A stretch of DNA of 64,000 nt from Fratercula arctica. Its lineage: Eukaryota > Chordata > Aves > Charadriiformes > Alcidae. Positions 13,448-24,844 of the stretch are shown here, in pieces. The notes beneath the pieces were generated by a model. It searched no databases, was not told where the DNA came from, and saw only the letters and a program-made list of their open reading frames with translations. Position 1 is the stretch's first letter. Every line of letters starts with the position of its first letter. Made by a program: the position numbers and the translations under genes. The DNA is taken from contig CANTUZ010000005.1 in NCBI GenBank assembly GCA_947846985.1, forward strand, positions 8,613,501 to 8,677,500, read 5' to 3'.

Positions 13448-15104
13448 CTGTGAATATCTTCAAAATGTTCAAATGCTCAGAAAAAGGTACAATTTAAAGA
13501 ATCTTCAGAGGCACAAATCACTGGATATAACCCACCGGTATGCTAATGCAAAACTGATTATTTAATTGAAGAAAAAAAAAAAAAGGTTTCTGTGGATAAA
13601 ACCACATTTCTGAGTACTCTACCACCCCTTCCATTGCTGTCCATGAATTCCTGATAGCAACTTGTATGAACCAGCTGACCTGCAAAACATCGCACTTCAA
13701 ACAAGCTGCTGGCCGAGATCCCTGGCCGTAATAAGCACAAATGAGGAAGGGCTCCTCTGCCAGCACGGTGCACAGATGATCTTTGCTCTTGCACCACGCT
13801 GGTTTTTGTCATCACTCAAACACTTGATCTGAGCAAAGGTACTAGAAAGGAACCTCTCGGCAACGTATTTTTCCAGGAAATATATTTTGTTTTAATCAAC
13901 AATCTGTTTTAAAAGCGCTGTTTTCTCTAGCTACATAACAGTGAGCACAACCAAATGGAAATCCAATATTATTTTGAAAAAGCTTCCGCTGCAGTTACTT
14001 TTTCTACTTCACTGAGGGGAGGGGTATTTCTAAAATTTGACATTTCTGCTTAGACCTGGAGACAAAAAAAAAAAGTTTGTTGCTATTCAGTGCTAGTTTT
14101 TAGGACACCTGCTTTGACAAAGGAATTTATTAAGACTCATTGAGATTCATCCATAACAACCTTAAGGACTGCATTTTAAAATTCTCCCCACAGCACATTA
14201 ACTTCTAGTTATCAAAACTTACTATATTAAAGAATAAGATCTATTTTTATTACATAATTGAGATAAATGTGCACTACAAGTCAAGAACAAAGGCACTAAA
14301 AACAATAAAAATGAAAATTCACAAGTGAAATCATGAACTGCTTTCATTAATTTTTAAGAAGTTTTAATAAAATGCAGTATGTTTCTATTTATTCTCTAAA
14401 TAGAAAATAGTTATAAAAATAACGTGAACAGGAAATAATATATTGATATCACAGCATCAAACCAGCAAACGTCATTTGTTGAAGTTTTCATATAGAAAAA
14501 AGGAACACATTGTAAGAAACAAGCAAACCCCCCCAAAATCCAGTATTCAGCAAATGCAGATATAATTCCATACTTTACAGTAGATGGAGCCATTATATCC
14601 TAAACCCACTGTTGATAGATGCTGCTTTTGTCTCCATTACAAAATGAGTAATCCGAGGAGTTGTGTCTCATTTTACCAAAACACAAAAATAAATTAAGAG
14701 ACAAAATGGCATTTATACTTCAAATAGCATGATTTCACAAGGAAAAAACACTTGATATCTGGAGCTAACACCATGAATAAGCATCTAATGCAGTAAATAA
14801 AGACGTGGAAAAGAAATAATAAGTTCTCTGCAGCTTATTCTATTGAATAAAAGGAATGGGAAATGAGTCATGTATTAAGACTTTTTGAAGTGAAAAGGAA
14901 TGAATTAATATTTATAATAATACAAACTAAACCAGAAAAGCTACCTCAAACAGAACCGTTTTCTAGCTCTATGTGATACCAAGGACATTGGAATTTTTAA
15001 ATCGGGTTCCAAATTATTACATGTCCCATTAATGTTTAACAGCATTTGAACACAAACTGCATTCATTAAGGCAGAACAGATTTCTGGAAGTACTTTTTCT
15101 ATCT
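13448..15104. other. Non-coding (presumed intron)
   Basis: No supportable gene. Two overlapping minus-strand open stretches around 13520-13815 and a good acceptor near 13682 are present. All three frames stay open for about 50 nt there, so no reading can be chosen. Confidence 0.35.
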
Positions 15105-16107
15105 AGAATAGATTATTTCAGTTGGAAGGGACCTACAATGGTCATCTAGTCCAATTGCCTGACCAATTCAGGGTTGACCAAGTTAAAGCCTGTTGTTAAG
15201 GGCATTGTCCAAATGCTACTTAAACACTGACAGGCCTGGGGCATCGACCACCTCTCTAGGAAGCCTGTTCCAGTGCCTGACCACCCTCACAGTAAAGAAA
15301 TGCTCCCTAAGGTCCAGGCTAAACCTCCACTGGTGCAGCTTTGAACTGTTCTCATGTGTCCTACGACTGGAGATATCACCTAGGGAGAAGACCCTCAGCA
15401 CATCCTTGTCCTCTTCCCTTCCTCAGGAAGCTGTAGAGCAACGAGGTTGCCCCTCAGCCTCCTTTTCTCCAAACTAGACAAACCTAAACTCCTTAGCCAT
15501 TCCTCATAGGACATGCCTTCTAGCCCTTTCAGCAGCTTTGTTGCCCTCCTCTGGATGGACTCAAGGACCTTCACATCCTTCTTAAATTGTGCAGCCCAGA
15601 ACTGCACACAGTGCCCAAGGTGAGGCCGCACCACCGCTGAATACAGGATTGTCGCCTCTTTTGACTGGCTGGTAATGCTGTATTTAATTTACTCCAGGAT
15701 GCGGTTTTCCCTCTTGGCTGCCAGGGCACACTGCCAACTCATATTGAGCCTGTGGTCAACCAGCACCCCCCGATCCCTTTCTGCAGGGCTCTCCAGCCAC
15801 TCCTCTCCCCATTTATACTTGTGCTTGGCATTACCCTGTCCCAAGTGCAACACCTGGAATTTGGACTTGTTAAATTTCATGCCATCGATGATTTCCCAAT
15901 GCTCCAATCTAGATCCTTCTGCAAGGCCTCTTGTCCCTCAAGAGGGCCAACAGCACCTCCCAGTTAGGTATCATCAGCAAACTTGCTAAAGGCACATTCA
16001 ACTCCTGCATCCAGATCATTGATAAAGATAGGGAACAGAACTGGCCCTAGAATTGAACCCTGAGGAACATCACTGGCAACCAGTCACCAGGCACATGTAG
16101 CCCCATT
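15105..16107 (-). mobile_element. CR1 LINE, 5'-truncated 3' part, minus strand
   Basis: The minus strand reads through the end of CR1 ORF2 into the conserved CR1 3' end. The ORF2 pieces seen are a SKFADDT reverse-transcriptase motif, the KFQVLHLGQGN region, then [23 protein letters not shown] and [11 protein letters not shown]. The 3' end (plus-strand view: TTTCAGTTGGAAGGGACCTA) lies near 15110. The reading frame is broken by several stops and frameshifts, so this is a dead copy. It covers roughly the last 1 kb of a 4.5-kb element, the usual state after truncated insertion in bird genomes. Confidence 0.95.
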
Positions 16108-17856
16108 AGTTTTCTCAAGACATAGAGATATATTATTTTACTTCTGAATCCCGAGATATATATATCAGTATATATGTGTGTAACATTTAATTTCACAAGT
16201 ATGTTAATATTTAATAAATACATAAGAAAGTTTCATATTTCCCTAAAATAATAATCTAAACCTGATTTTCAACCTCAGAGTTGCCTCCATTTCTGATGGT
16301 TTACAAAAAATATTATGGAGCTTGAAAAATCTAACATATTGGAATGTAAAACCTTTGTAGTAAGGTTCTTGAAGACAGTCCAAATTTTTAGTTCTTTATA
16401 GTAACTAAGACAAGAACTGCAAACTCACTGTCAGCCTGGCAAGCTCTACAACATTAGATAAAATTTAAATTACCTTATCTATATTAGCTGAACAAAAAAA
16501 TCAGATCAGCACGAAACTTAAATTTATATTCTACGGGTAGAACAGCAAGAGTTGTATGATGTAAAAATAACTATTTTTACCTAAGTTTGATACAGGTTTT
16601 TGAAACAGAAAAACAGCTTCAAAAAAAACTAAAAAGGCACGGCACATATACAGGAAAAAATTATGATCCTGATGCTTAAAATATAGTTTGTATTCCTACT
16701 TTCTCCAAGATGTAAATAACCCATATAACATAGTTTTTTGTAAGCTTAGGGAAAAAAAGTTCATGTGAAACTTTATATTCATTCAAAGCATAACACTCTT
16801 GGCAAATTCAAAAGTCTAAACTTCAAATTAGTTTAGTTTGTTCTGTTTTCCTCAATTTTGGTTTTCCATATTTCTTCATTCTCTATTAATTTTGACATTT
16901 TATAGTTGTCTAAATAGCTTTTTTTTTTTTAATGTGACAGTTGGACAGAGGTTGCTTAAATAGATGGAATTTTATCAAGTCTTGAAATAGAGGTTATTCC
17001 TGTTCTGTAGTTTCAGGGTGTTTACAAAAACGCATTTCTGAAGTAGCATCCTACATGAGGCAAGAAAGAATTCTTTGCATGCCAATATACAGCCAGTAGC
17101 TTAAGGATATATCAGCCAGCCAGGATCAGTACACAATCTTATTCATCTGGGACATGTCTTGTGAATGTCTAGCAGAGGTAGGGGTTATTTTTCCCCCCTA
17201 AGTGTCAGCAAGTGACAGATCTCAATGACACCCCATGCTATTTTTCTACAGGGAGTACCAAGAAGTAGAAATATACAGACTTACTACAGTTCTTGACATC
17301 CCTAACAGTCCCAGGGTATCACATCAGCCCCCTTAGGTTATTTCAATTTGATCTACATATCCATGAAAATAAAAATCAATGTGCCCAATGGTCTAGTAAA
17401 ACATTCACCCTATCCTATGCAGTCATTTCTTTTCTGTGAAGTCCAGGCGTAAGAGGCACAGTGACCCTCGGAGCTATGCCATTTGGAACACATCCATCTT
17501 AGCAAGCGATCTCTCATGCTGAACAAGTTAATAGGTATAATCTATGACAAGATCTTTCCCCTTGATCCTTCTGCACTGGCCTAGGCCTAGTTATAGCAAA
17601 ACTCAGGTGCTTTTACAGGAGCCACATAGAAAGACAGTAAATATGGAATTGGATTCTTTTAAGGCTCTTGGAGAATATGGAAGACACATGAACATCTAAA
17701 CTTAAAATATACGTTTTTCTGGTATAATCTCACCATATCATAGAGGCTTCTGTTTACCAACAGAGAACGTCAGAACACTTCAATGACTGAGATGAAAATA
17801 TGGATCGATACTAGGAGAAAAGGCTTTGGTACTGAATATTCGATCCACCATATTAT
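16108..17856. other. Non-coding between two CR1 copies
   Basis: AT-rich sequence with no open frame or exon signal that stands out. Confidence 0.45.
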
Positions 17857-18440
17857 TCAGCATCCTGGCCTGTATCAGGAGCAGTGTGGCAAGTAGGACT
17901 AGGGAGGTGATCGTCCCCCTGTACTCAGCACTGGTGAGGCCCCACCTCAAGTGCTGTGTCCTATTTTGGGCCCCTCTGGAGCATGCCCAGAGAAGGGCAA
18001 TGAAGCTGGTGAGGGGTCTGGAGAGCAAGTCTTATGAGGAGCGGCTGAGGGAGCTGGGGTTGTTCAGCCTAGAGAGAAGGAGGCTGAGGGGAGACCTTAT
18101 CACTCTCTGCAACTACCTGAAAGGAGGAGGTAGAGAGGTGGGTGACGGTCTCTTCTCCCAAGTAACAGGCAATAGGACAAGAGGAAACGGCCTCAAGTTG
18201 CACCAGGGGAGGTTTAGATTGGATATTAGGAAAAATTTTTACACTGAAAGGGTTATTAAGCATTGGAAGAGGCTGCCCAGGGAAGTGGTTGAGGCACTGT
18301 CCCCAAAGGTATTTAAAAGATGGGTGGACATAGTGCTTAGAGATATGGTTTGGTGATGGTTTTTGTCAGAGTTAGGTTGATTGTTGGACTAGATGATCTG
18401 AAAGGTCCCTTCCAACCTAGGCCATTCTATGATTCGCTAT
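17857..18440 (+). mobile_element. CR1 LINE 3' fragment, plus strand
   Basis: Begins in the CR1 ORF2 C-terminal region (CCTGGCCTGTATCAGG) and runs to the conserved end GGTCCCTTCCAACCTAGG followed by CATTCTATGATTC. A single open frame covers most of the ORF2 tail, including [32 protein letters not shown] and [10 protein letters not shown]. The near-intact frame and good match to the consensus suggest a younger copy than the one at 15.1-16.1 kb. It is a 5'-truncated remnant without the catalytic part of the reverse transcriptase. Confidence 0.95.
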
Positions 18441-19337
18441 ATGGGGCCAGGGTTTCAAAGTCCTCTGAAATTAGCAAATATTTTTTCTATTATGTCAGTG
18501 AAGTTTGGCAAAATTTACCATCTTATGAGAGAGTAAATCATAGAAAATATAGCATAGAAGAGATGCTAAAGATAAGCAAAATATTTATATACTTGACATA
18601 TTCCACGTATACAGAAACACACTCTCCTTACGGTTGGAGGCAACAGCCCTCCAAAATGCAGCTTACTCGCTGTAGGGCCAGAGTAAACTTGGAGCAATCC
18701 AGAATATACTACACAAATAAAAACAAAATAACACTGCTCTTTTCGCGAGGAACAATGAAGCAGAGAAATATAGGCATGGGTCCTAATCTGGGATTAAATA
18801 GTACACCTCACTAACTCCACATCCTTTCAAGATCAGAGGAAGCATTCAGGTCTGGAAACCAAGTGTTGTACACTACATGTAACCTCTTTCTTAAATTCAT
18901 ATTTTAGAGCAGCAAAGTTCTTAAATTATATAAATCTTTATCAGCACTTAAAATATTTAATAGTTAAGGTATTAGTATTCAATTGTAATTCAGTGACTAG
19001 TTATAAAATTGAAATTCACTTCCAGTCAGAAGTTAAATATGAAGTGTCAGTTATAACTTCATATACATTATTATAGCCTGGATTACTTACTATTATCAGA
19101 TTTAACACCTGCTGAAACCAAATAATATTGCAGATATTCCGATATTATCCAAAGCATGCATTACCTTGAATACAGAAAATCTAGTGCAAATATAGAGTAC
19201 CTTTCTGGTATATTTTAGTTTATATTCATCTACAGATATGCCACGACCACCGGTTTCAACTGCAATTGGCTGACCAACAGCGAGGCAGCTCTGTACCACA
19301 GCTCAATTCAGAATCCTTCCGATGAATGGAGAAAAAG

Positions 19338-19363
19338 AAAAAAAAAAAGGGGGGGGGGGGGGG
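19338..19363 (+). repeat. Poly(A)11-poly(G)15 tract
   Basis: Eleven A followed by fifteen uninterrupted G, then TGAGGAGGGGG. The G-rich part could form a quadruplex on the plus strand. A similar A12-G13 tract occurs at 33808-33832. Confidence 0.9.
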
Positions 19364-21498
19364 TGAGGAGGGGGTGAATAAGTTAAAAGAACCAGAAAAT
19401 TCAACAATGTGTCACAAATAGAGAGGTCATTATGCCTGGATAACCCAGGATATTAACAGTTGCAGAAAGTGAAACACTATCCACAACTTAGCAGTCAATG
19501 AGCCCTGCTCAGAGCCAGTGATCTTCTGTGCAACAAGGGTGGCATTTTACAGTTCAGTGCAAAATGGAACAGACCCTTGATATCTTCATTTGTCCTTTTT
19601 CTGTGCATATTTCACAGTGCAACGATTTAGGGTCCATAACGTGTCACTTGGTATAACTAGAGAGTTTACTTGAAATATGTATGCACAGAAAAAAAAAAAG
19701 TTCAGTGAACTGCAAAGATTGCAACAAATCTATATTCTTTGAGCCAACATAAAGTTTTACCCCAAGTCTGAAACAATGCTGGGTAAACATATCGAAAGTC
19801 CAGTTTGAACTGCTTTTGCTTCCAATGTGCGCGTTTACTACAGAAGCGGGTTGCTTAAAGCTTTGCTAGAAATCAATGGCTCAAAAATATGTTTGCATTA
19901 AACTCCATTTTAAAATAGCAATGGCTATAGTAATAATATCATTGAAGTATTTTGTTCACAACATTTTACTACACTGGCTATAGGGTAAGAAAAAAATTAA
20001 GAATGGACAGGGCTGCTCTAAAAAGGACCCTGTCAGTTACAATGACCGTCATCATTGCAAATTTCAGTCCTTCTTAACAAATTAGAGCAGAGAAATGCCA
20101 CTAACTATTGTATATTGGGAATATTGATAGGTTTTCTATATGTATTTCCACGACTGTTTTCTGCTTGTACATCTTTCTGCACCACCATAAATCATCATTC
20201 TGAAGCACTGGTGAAGAGCCAACTTTATGAAAACATCAGCCTGCAAAGATGGTTTACCATTTCTAATAAAAACCTGCTGTATGAATACAGCTTAGTACCT
20301 GAAAACGTTTCAGACAACATTATGCTACAAAACAGCTATAGAAAACAAACAATACTTGAAGTTTACCTACGTACTGTAGAATGTCAGCAAAACAGTATTT
20401 GGTTCAAACATGTAAGAAAACAAATGTTTCAGGGGCATATCCAAAAACTGGACTGAATGATTTTAAGTTCTGACAAAGCTTCGCATCTGAAATTTCACAG
20501 GTTCACATTTTCTCCTGCTAGCTGAGGCCAGAAATGGAAACACCATGAGATAAAGGTTTTTTTTTCCTGAATTGCTGGCTTGGCTGCAACAGAAAATACT
20601 GGAAATCATAAAAATGCCAGTTTCATCAGCTTTCCACACAAAAGCAATTTTAGGTGAATTGAAAGGAGCTTTCAGACTGCCCTGTGCTTACTTAACTGAA
20701 CTTCCGAGGGTCTTGTGTCAATCTTGGCTTCCAGTTATATGCTTCATATATGGGTTGCTTTTCATAACTCATTAGATTAATGTTTTCATGCAAAAAAAAA
20801 AAAAATAATCAGGTAAACATCAGTTAAGCAGAATATCGAGATGCAAAGGGAGAAATGTGTGTCTTGAAAGAACGAAAAACAAAAAATGCTTGTAATTCAC
20901 AAATATTAGTATTTCCATTACACAAAGACCATTGGTCCATACTCAAATGTGATAAGGATAACATAGCTGGAGAATTAATTGAGGCATTATGCTGTTTATC
21001 ATGTATCTTGGAACCACAAAAGGACCTGTATTACAAGGCAAACTCTTATTCAGATAAATTTAGATAAGATAAATGGTCTATTAAAATACATTCAATTCAT
21101 TTTGCCCCACAATATAATTAGATACTGAAGTACATGCTTTTCTTTGTTTTACTGCACAGTAAAAAGAGATTGATCTCAGATCACTTCAAAAGTCTATCGA
21201 CATTCAGATTTGATAGGATTATTAAGAACTAATCCAGTTTACTTTTACGTGTTTCAAGTGTACTGTGAATCTCTCCCATAAGCTACAGGAAAAATATAAG
21301 TAAAAATAGTAAATTTAGAAAAGACATAGACTGAGATTTCAGGAATGGACTTTGGATGGTCACAGTTATGCAGGGTGAACAAAAAGGTTTCCACTTCAGT
21401 GTATCAGTAAAAAAGATGTTTGAATAGCAGAAATAACCAAGTCTGAGTTTAACTAAACCCTATAAATCGCTTTGGCACTTAAAGTATAACCCACTCCA

Positions 21499-21518
21499 CC
21501 CCCCCATCCCACCCCCCC
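21499..21518 (+). repeat. C-rich tract
   Basis: Runs of C7, C3 and C7 separated by AT and A, preceded by CCACTCCA. The complementary strand is G-rich. Confidence 0.8.
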
Positions 21519-22683
21519 GAAATGAGCTATTTGTATAATTTCTCCTGCAATTCTAGACAGAAACCAAACCTCCAAATAATAGTTAGTATAACACTGTTCT
21601 TAGACTAAACCAGCTAATTTGGTAAATACTCCTTCTGATGACTGACTGATGTGCTACTTACAGTATCACCATCTCCTTTCAGATAACTCTGCACAGTGCA
21701 AGTAGTTCACATTTAGCAATAAAGTTGGCAATATGCTCCTCTACTTGATGAGTGTGGAATGGCTCTGTTGTTGCCAGACCTTTGACTTGAACTTGATAGG
21801 ACTGATTTGGCATTTAGCGACTGGTTACATTCATCAAGAGGTGAAGCTTTACAACAAAGATAATGTGGTGGAAGCAATTAATACTCAGAATATCAATAAC
21901 AGGTCCTTGGCATGTGACTGTGGACTAAGCAAGGCTTTAGTAATATCTGGTATGTAATACACTTTAAAAAAACCATATCACAAAACTATTTTAATTTTAT
22001 AAAGAAATATCAGCTGTTTTTCATGTAGAAATAATTTTTAAATATACTCCAGTTATTTATTTAATCCAAGCTGTACTGGTCTTCACAAGTGCATACTCCA
22101 AGCCTTTTCTAAGCTTTCTAAAGGTTCAATATATTTGTTTTCAATTAAAGCATACAACAAAGTGGCAAAAGGCAGCTTTCTCCTTTTCTTCAGGAATCAG
22201 TTTAGAAATGTTTGCATTTGCAATTTATCGCATCAGGTTATGCTATATCATCAGTGAGGGCGAGTCAAGAACGGGACAGTAATAGCAGTTTTCCCCACAG
22301 TCCCCATCACCTCCAACAGGACCCTTGCCAAGGAATAAAATTATTACTCTGTGCTAGCCAATAACGTGGTTTTGGCTGTCTCAAAGACGCTGTCTCTAAC
22401 TTTCTCTCCAGAATCTGAATATGAACTCTCATTTGAACATGCTCCCTCTGCTGTCAGTTAAGGGAGCAGAGAAGCAGGGATAATTGTTGATTATTAAGGC
22501 AGTCCCATTGTTAAAGACACATCACAAGGAGTTGTTTTACCCCATTCGCATTGTTGGAGTAGAGTAGAAGGCCACAGCGAAATACGGGATCACATCAGCT
22601 CCACTGTTTCTAGAAAATATTTCATCAAGAAAATGCTTTCGTAAGGCTTCATGACAAAGGAAAAAAAAAAAAGATTAAGTCAC

Positions 22684-23128
22684 GTAATCATTTGTGTTGG
22701 AAGAGACTTTAGGAGTTCATCTACTCCAAAAATCCTGCTCAGAGCTGGGTCAACACTGAATTTGAATCTCGTTGTTCAGGGCTTAGTCCTTTCAGGTCTT
22801 GAAAACCTCCAAGGATGGAGATTCCATAAATCTTTTGCCACCTTGTTTCAATGCTTAATCATCCTTAAAGGAAGTATTTTTTGTCTTATATCATTAAATC
22901 TCTTCTTTCAATTTATGAATTTGTCTTTCATTCTCCCAAAGGCCTGGGTTCACCAGCCTCTTCACAGGTATCAGAAGGCTCCTGCCAGATCTCCCCAAAG
23001 CTTCCCTGCTCCCGGCTGAACAAGGTCACCTCCCACAGCCTCTTTGCGCTCGCTCCAGCCCTTGCACTGTTTCGGTGGCCCTCCACTGGACTCACTCTCT
23101 CTTGTGTCATTCTCTGTTGTGCAGCCTA
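22684..23128 (-). mobile_element. Old diverged CR1 LINE 3' fragment, minus strand
   Basis: Plus-strand view shows the CR1 end GTTGGAAGAGACTTTAGGAG, then CAGAGCTGGGTCAACACTGA, ACCTCCAAGGATGGAGATTCC and finally CCAGCCCTTGCACTGTTTCG-type sequence. These are hallmarks of an older CR1 subfamily. Divergence is clearly higher than in the other copies and the frame is destroyed. Confidence 0.88.
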
Positions 23129-24588
23129 AGTGCATATATAGAAATTGCTACCTCAGTAACACTCCCACACAGCCCTGCAGTGAAAAGGTATAGAAAAAAT
23201 AAAAATCCAGTATGTAAAAAACCAGATGTTAACTACATACCTCTACTGTATTTTTCTAAAAAAAAAAAAAAACAAACTTTCATGAACTTAGAGGCCCATA
23301 TTATTTATTTCTAATTAGCTGATCCTCATACTATAAAAAGCAATGATTAAAAGAGTACAGATAACTTATTTCCTGCTGAGAACGAATTATTGTTACTGAA
23401 ATATCAAAATATCACTTTGCTAGTAAGGAAGAGTCCAAACTGGAAATAAGAGAAGCAGCTACTAAATGATGTGAAAATGTTAAAAAAAAAAAAAAAAAAA
23501 CAAACAATCTAACCTATGTTTTGTTTTCCAATGAAATGAGAGGAAGGTAGGGCTAAATCACAGAGGAAAAAAGTTAGAAATGAAATCTAATAATTGAATC
23601 CTGATTTTGAACAAGAGAATTGAAATAAAAGCCTAGAATCAAGTGAACTTTGCACTGACTTATACTTTCTCTAGGCAAACTTACTGACCTAGGCGATTTG
23701 CCAGAACATTTGAATGGTTGCAAAGGTATATTTTAAGTAAATGAAATTTAAAATTAGATAGGAGGGGTAGCAATTTGAAATAGATAGCTTACTTCTGTTT
23801 TTCAGGAATTATCTGCTATTCAGTTATTTTTCTATTCCTGATCAGTTTTTACGAGGTATTCATAAGGACAATGCATTAAATTTTAAAGTTTAAATAAAAG
23901 TTGCATTAAATTTTAGTATTATTTTCAACCATGCCCTTTTCAAGGAAAGATTAGTTAGAAGTTTTCAGCTGCGTCTTTACTTTTCTCATGCCTACTTTCT
24001 GTCATCAGCTTATGCTTCTATGACCACAAGGCTTAGACACTATAATTCCTTCCAAGCATAGTAAAGGGGAAAACAACCCAAACATGACAGCCAACTTCCC
24101 CTTCCCCTGCCCCCTCCCCCCGTGAATGCTGGCTCAGATTTCCCTGTAATGTTTTACTTCAAAAAAATAAAACTGAGAGACTTATTCCCGCTAGAAGCGT
24201 TTTAAGAATATTTTTTCCCTTGTGGTGACTTGTGGGATCATTACACTGGTGAAACTAAAAAACTGGAGATTATCTCCTAACAATTAAACTAAGGAATAAG
24301 TATATTTTTTATAATATATTATTTATGTTTTAGCTTGAGAGATTATTTTTCCTGCATGACAGATTCCCAGGTTATAAAATCAAATTCTCTCTGAAATTCA
24401 AATCAATCTAGCCTCTTCAGCTTTGAAGAAGTACCAAAACCACTGTTGTTGTCATGAGGGGGAAAAGTCAAAATCCAGTGAGGGTGCAAATACAGCGAAA
24501 GAAGAGTCAGCTCTCCTTATGGGGCACTTTGAAACCTTCTACAGCCCGCACCCGATAGAAGCGTCAGAATGACTGCCCTTCCTCTCAC
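23129..24588. other. Non-coding (presumed intron) with a quadruplex motif
   Basis: No gene or repeat family seen. Holds an 18-A run near 23482 and the C4-C4-C5-C6 cluster at 24098-24121. Confidence 0.4.
24098..24121 (-). other. Canonical G-quadruplex motif on the minus strand
   Basis: The plus strand has C-runs of 4, 4, 5 and 6 separated by TT, TG and T. The minus strand thus has four G-runs with loops of 1, 2 and 2 nt, a very stable quadruplex layout. It would lie in transcribed RNA if the minus-strand gene spans this point. Confidence 0.75.
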
Positions 24589-24844
24589 CTCCTCCACACT
24601 TGTTGGGAGCAGAGATGGCATAGTTCCCATGATCTTGTGATGCCAGGAAGATCAGAGTCCTTTTCATAAAGGACAACCCTTCATTAGAAGTAACACACTT
24701 GCACAATGATGTAATTGCAACAGATGTTTCATTGCATCTTCTTGTGGAATTAATCAGCATTTGTAAGACTGATGGAAGGGACAATATTTCTGTTGAGGTT
24801 GATAATTTCCTGTTCACTGTTCCAAAAATGTAGCAGAATCTCTG
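24589..24844 (-). CDS. Candidate 256-nt exon, minus-strand gene
   Basis: The minus strand has an acceptor (GCTTGTGCTGACCAG) and a donor (GGAGGAG|GTGAGAGG) around 85 open codons plus one base. The reading includes TEILSLPSVLQMLINSTRR, then VAITSLCKCVTSNEGLSFMK and RTLIFLASQDHGNYAIS. The first part is reminiscent of an armadillo- or HEAT-type helix pair, but this is an impression, not a match. Phase-1 exit fits candidate exon 13317-13447. The polypyrimidine tract is short. It could be a real exon or the longest chance frame in this region. Confidence 0.4.

Larger units (their letters stand above)
18441..22683. other. Non-coding with simple repeats
   Basis: Contains an A-G homopolymer tract (19338-19363), a C-rich tract (21499-21518) and two tiny exon-like segments (19091-19111 and 21662-21688). 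A 133-codon plus-strand open frame at 20058-20456 has no coding-like composition, Kozak context or splice setting and is about what chance allows in 64 kb. Confidence 0.4.

Noticed and set aside
17826..18356. 176-codon open frame that looks like a gene
   Set aside because: It is the C-terminal part of CR1 ORF2 inside a truncated retroelement, not a host gene.
20055..20456. 133-codon open frame on the plus strand
   Set aside because: Length is close to what chance gives in 64 kb of AT-rich DNA. Composition is Cys/Tyr/Asn heavy, with no splice or start context.
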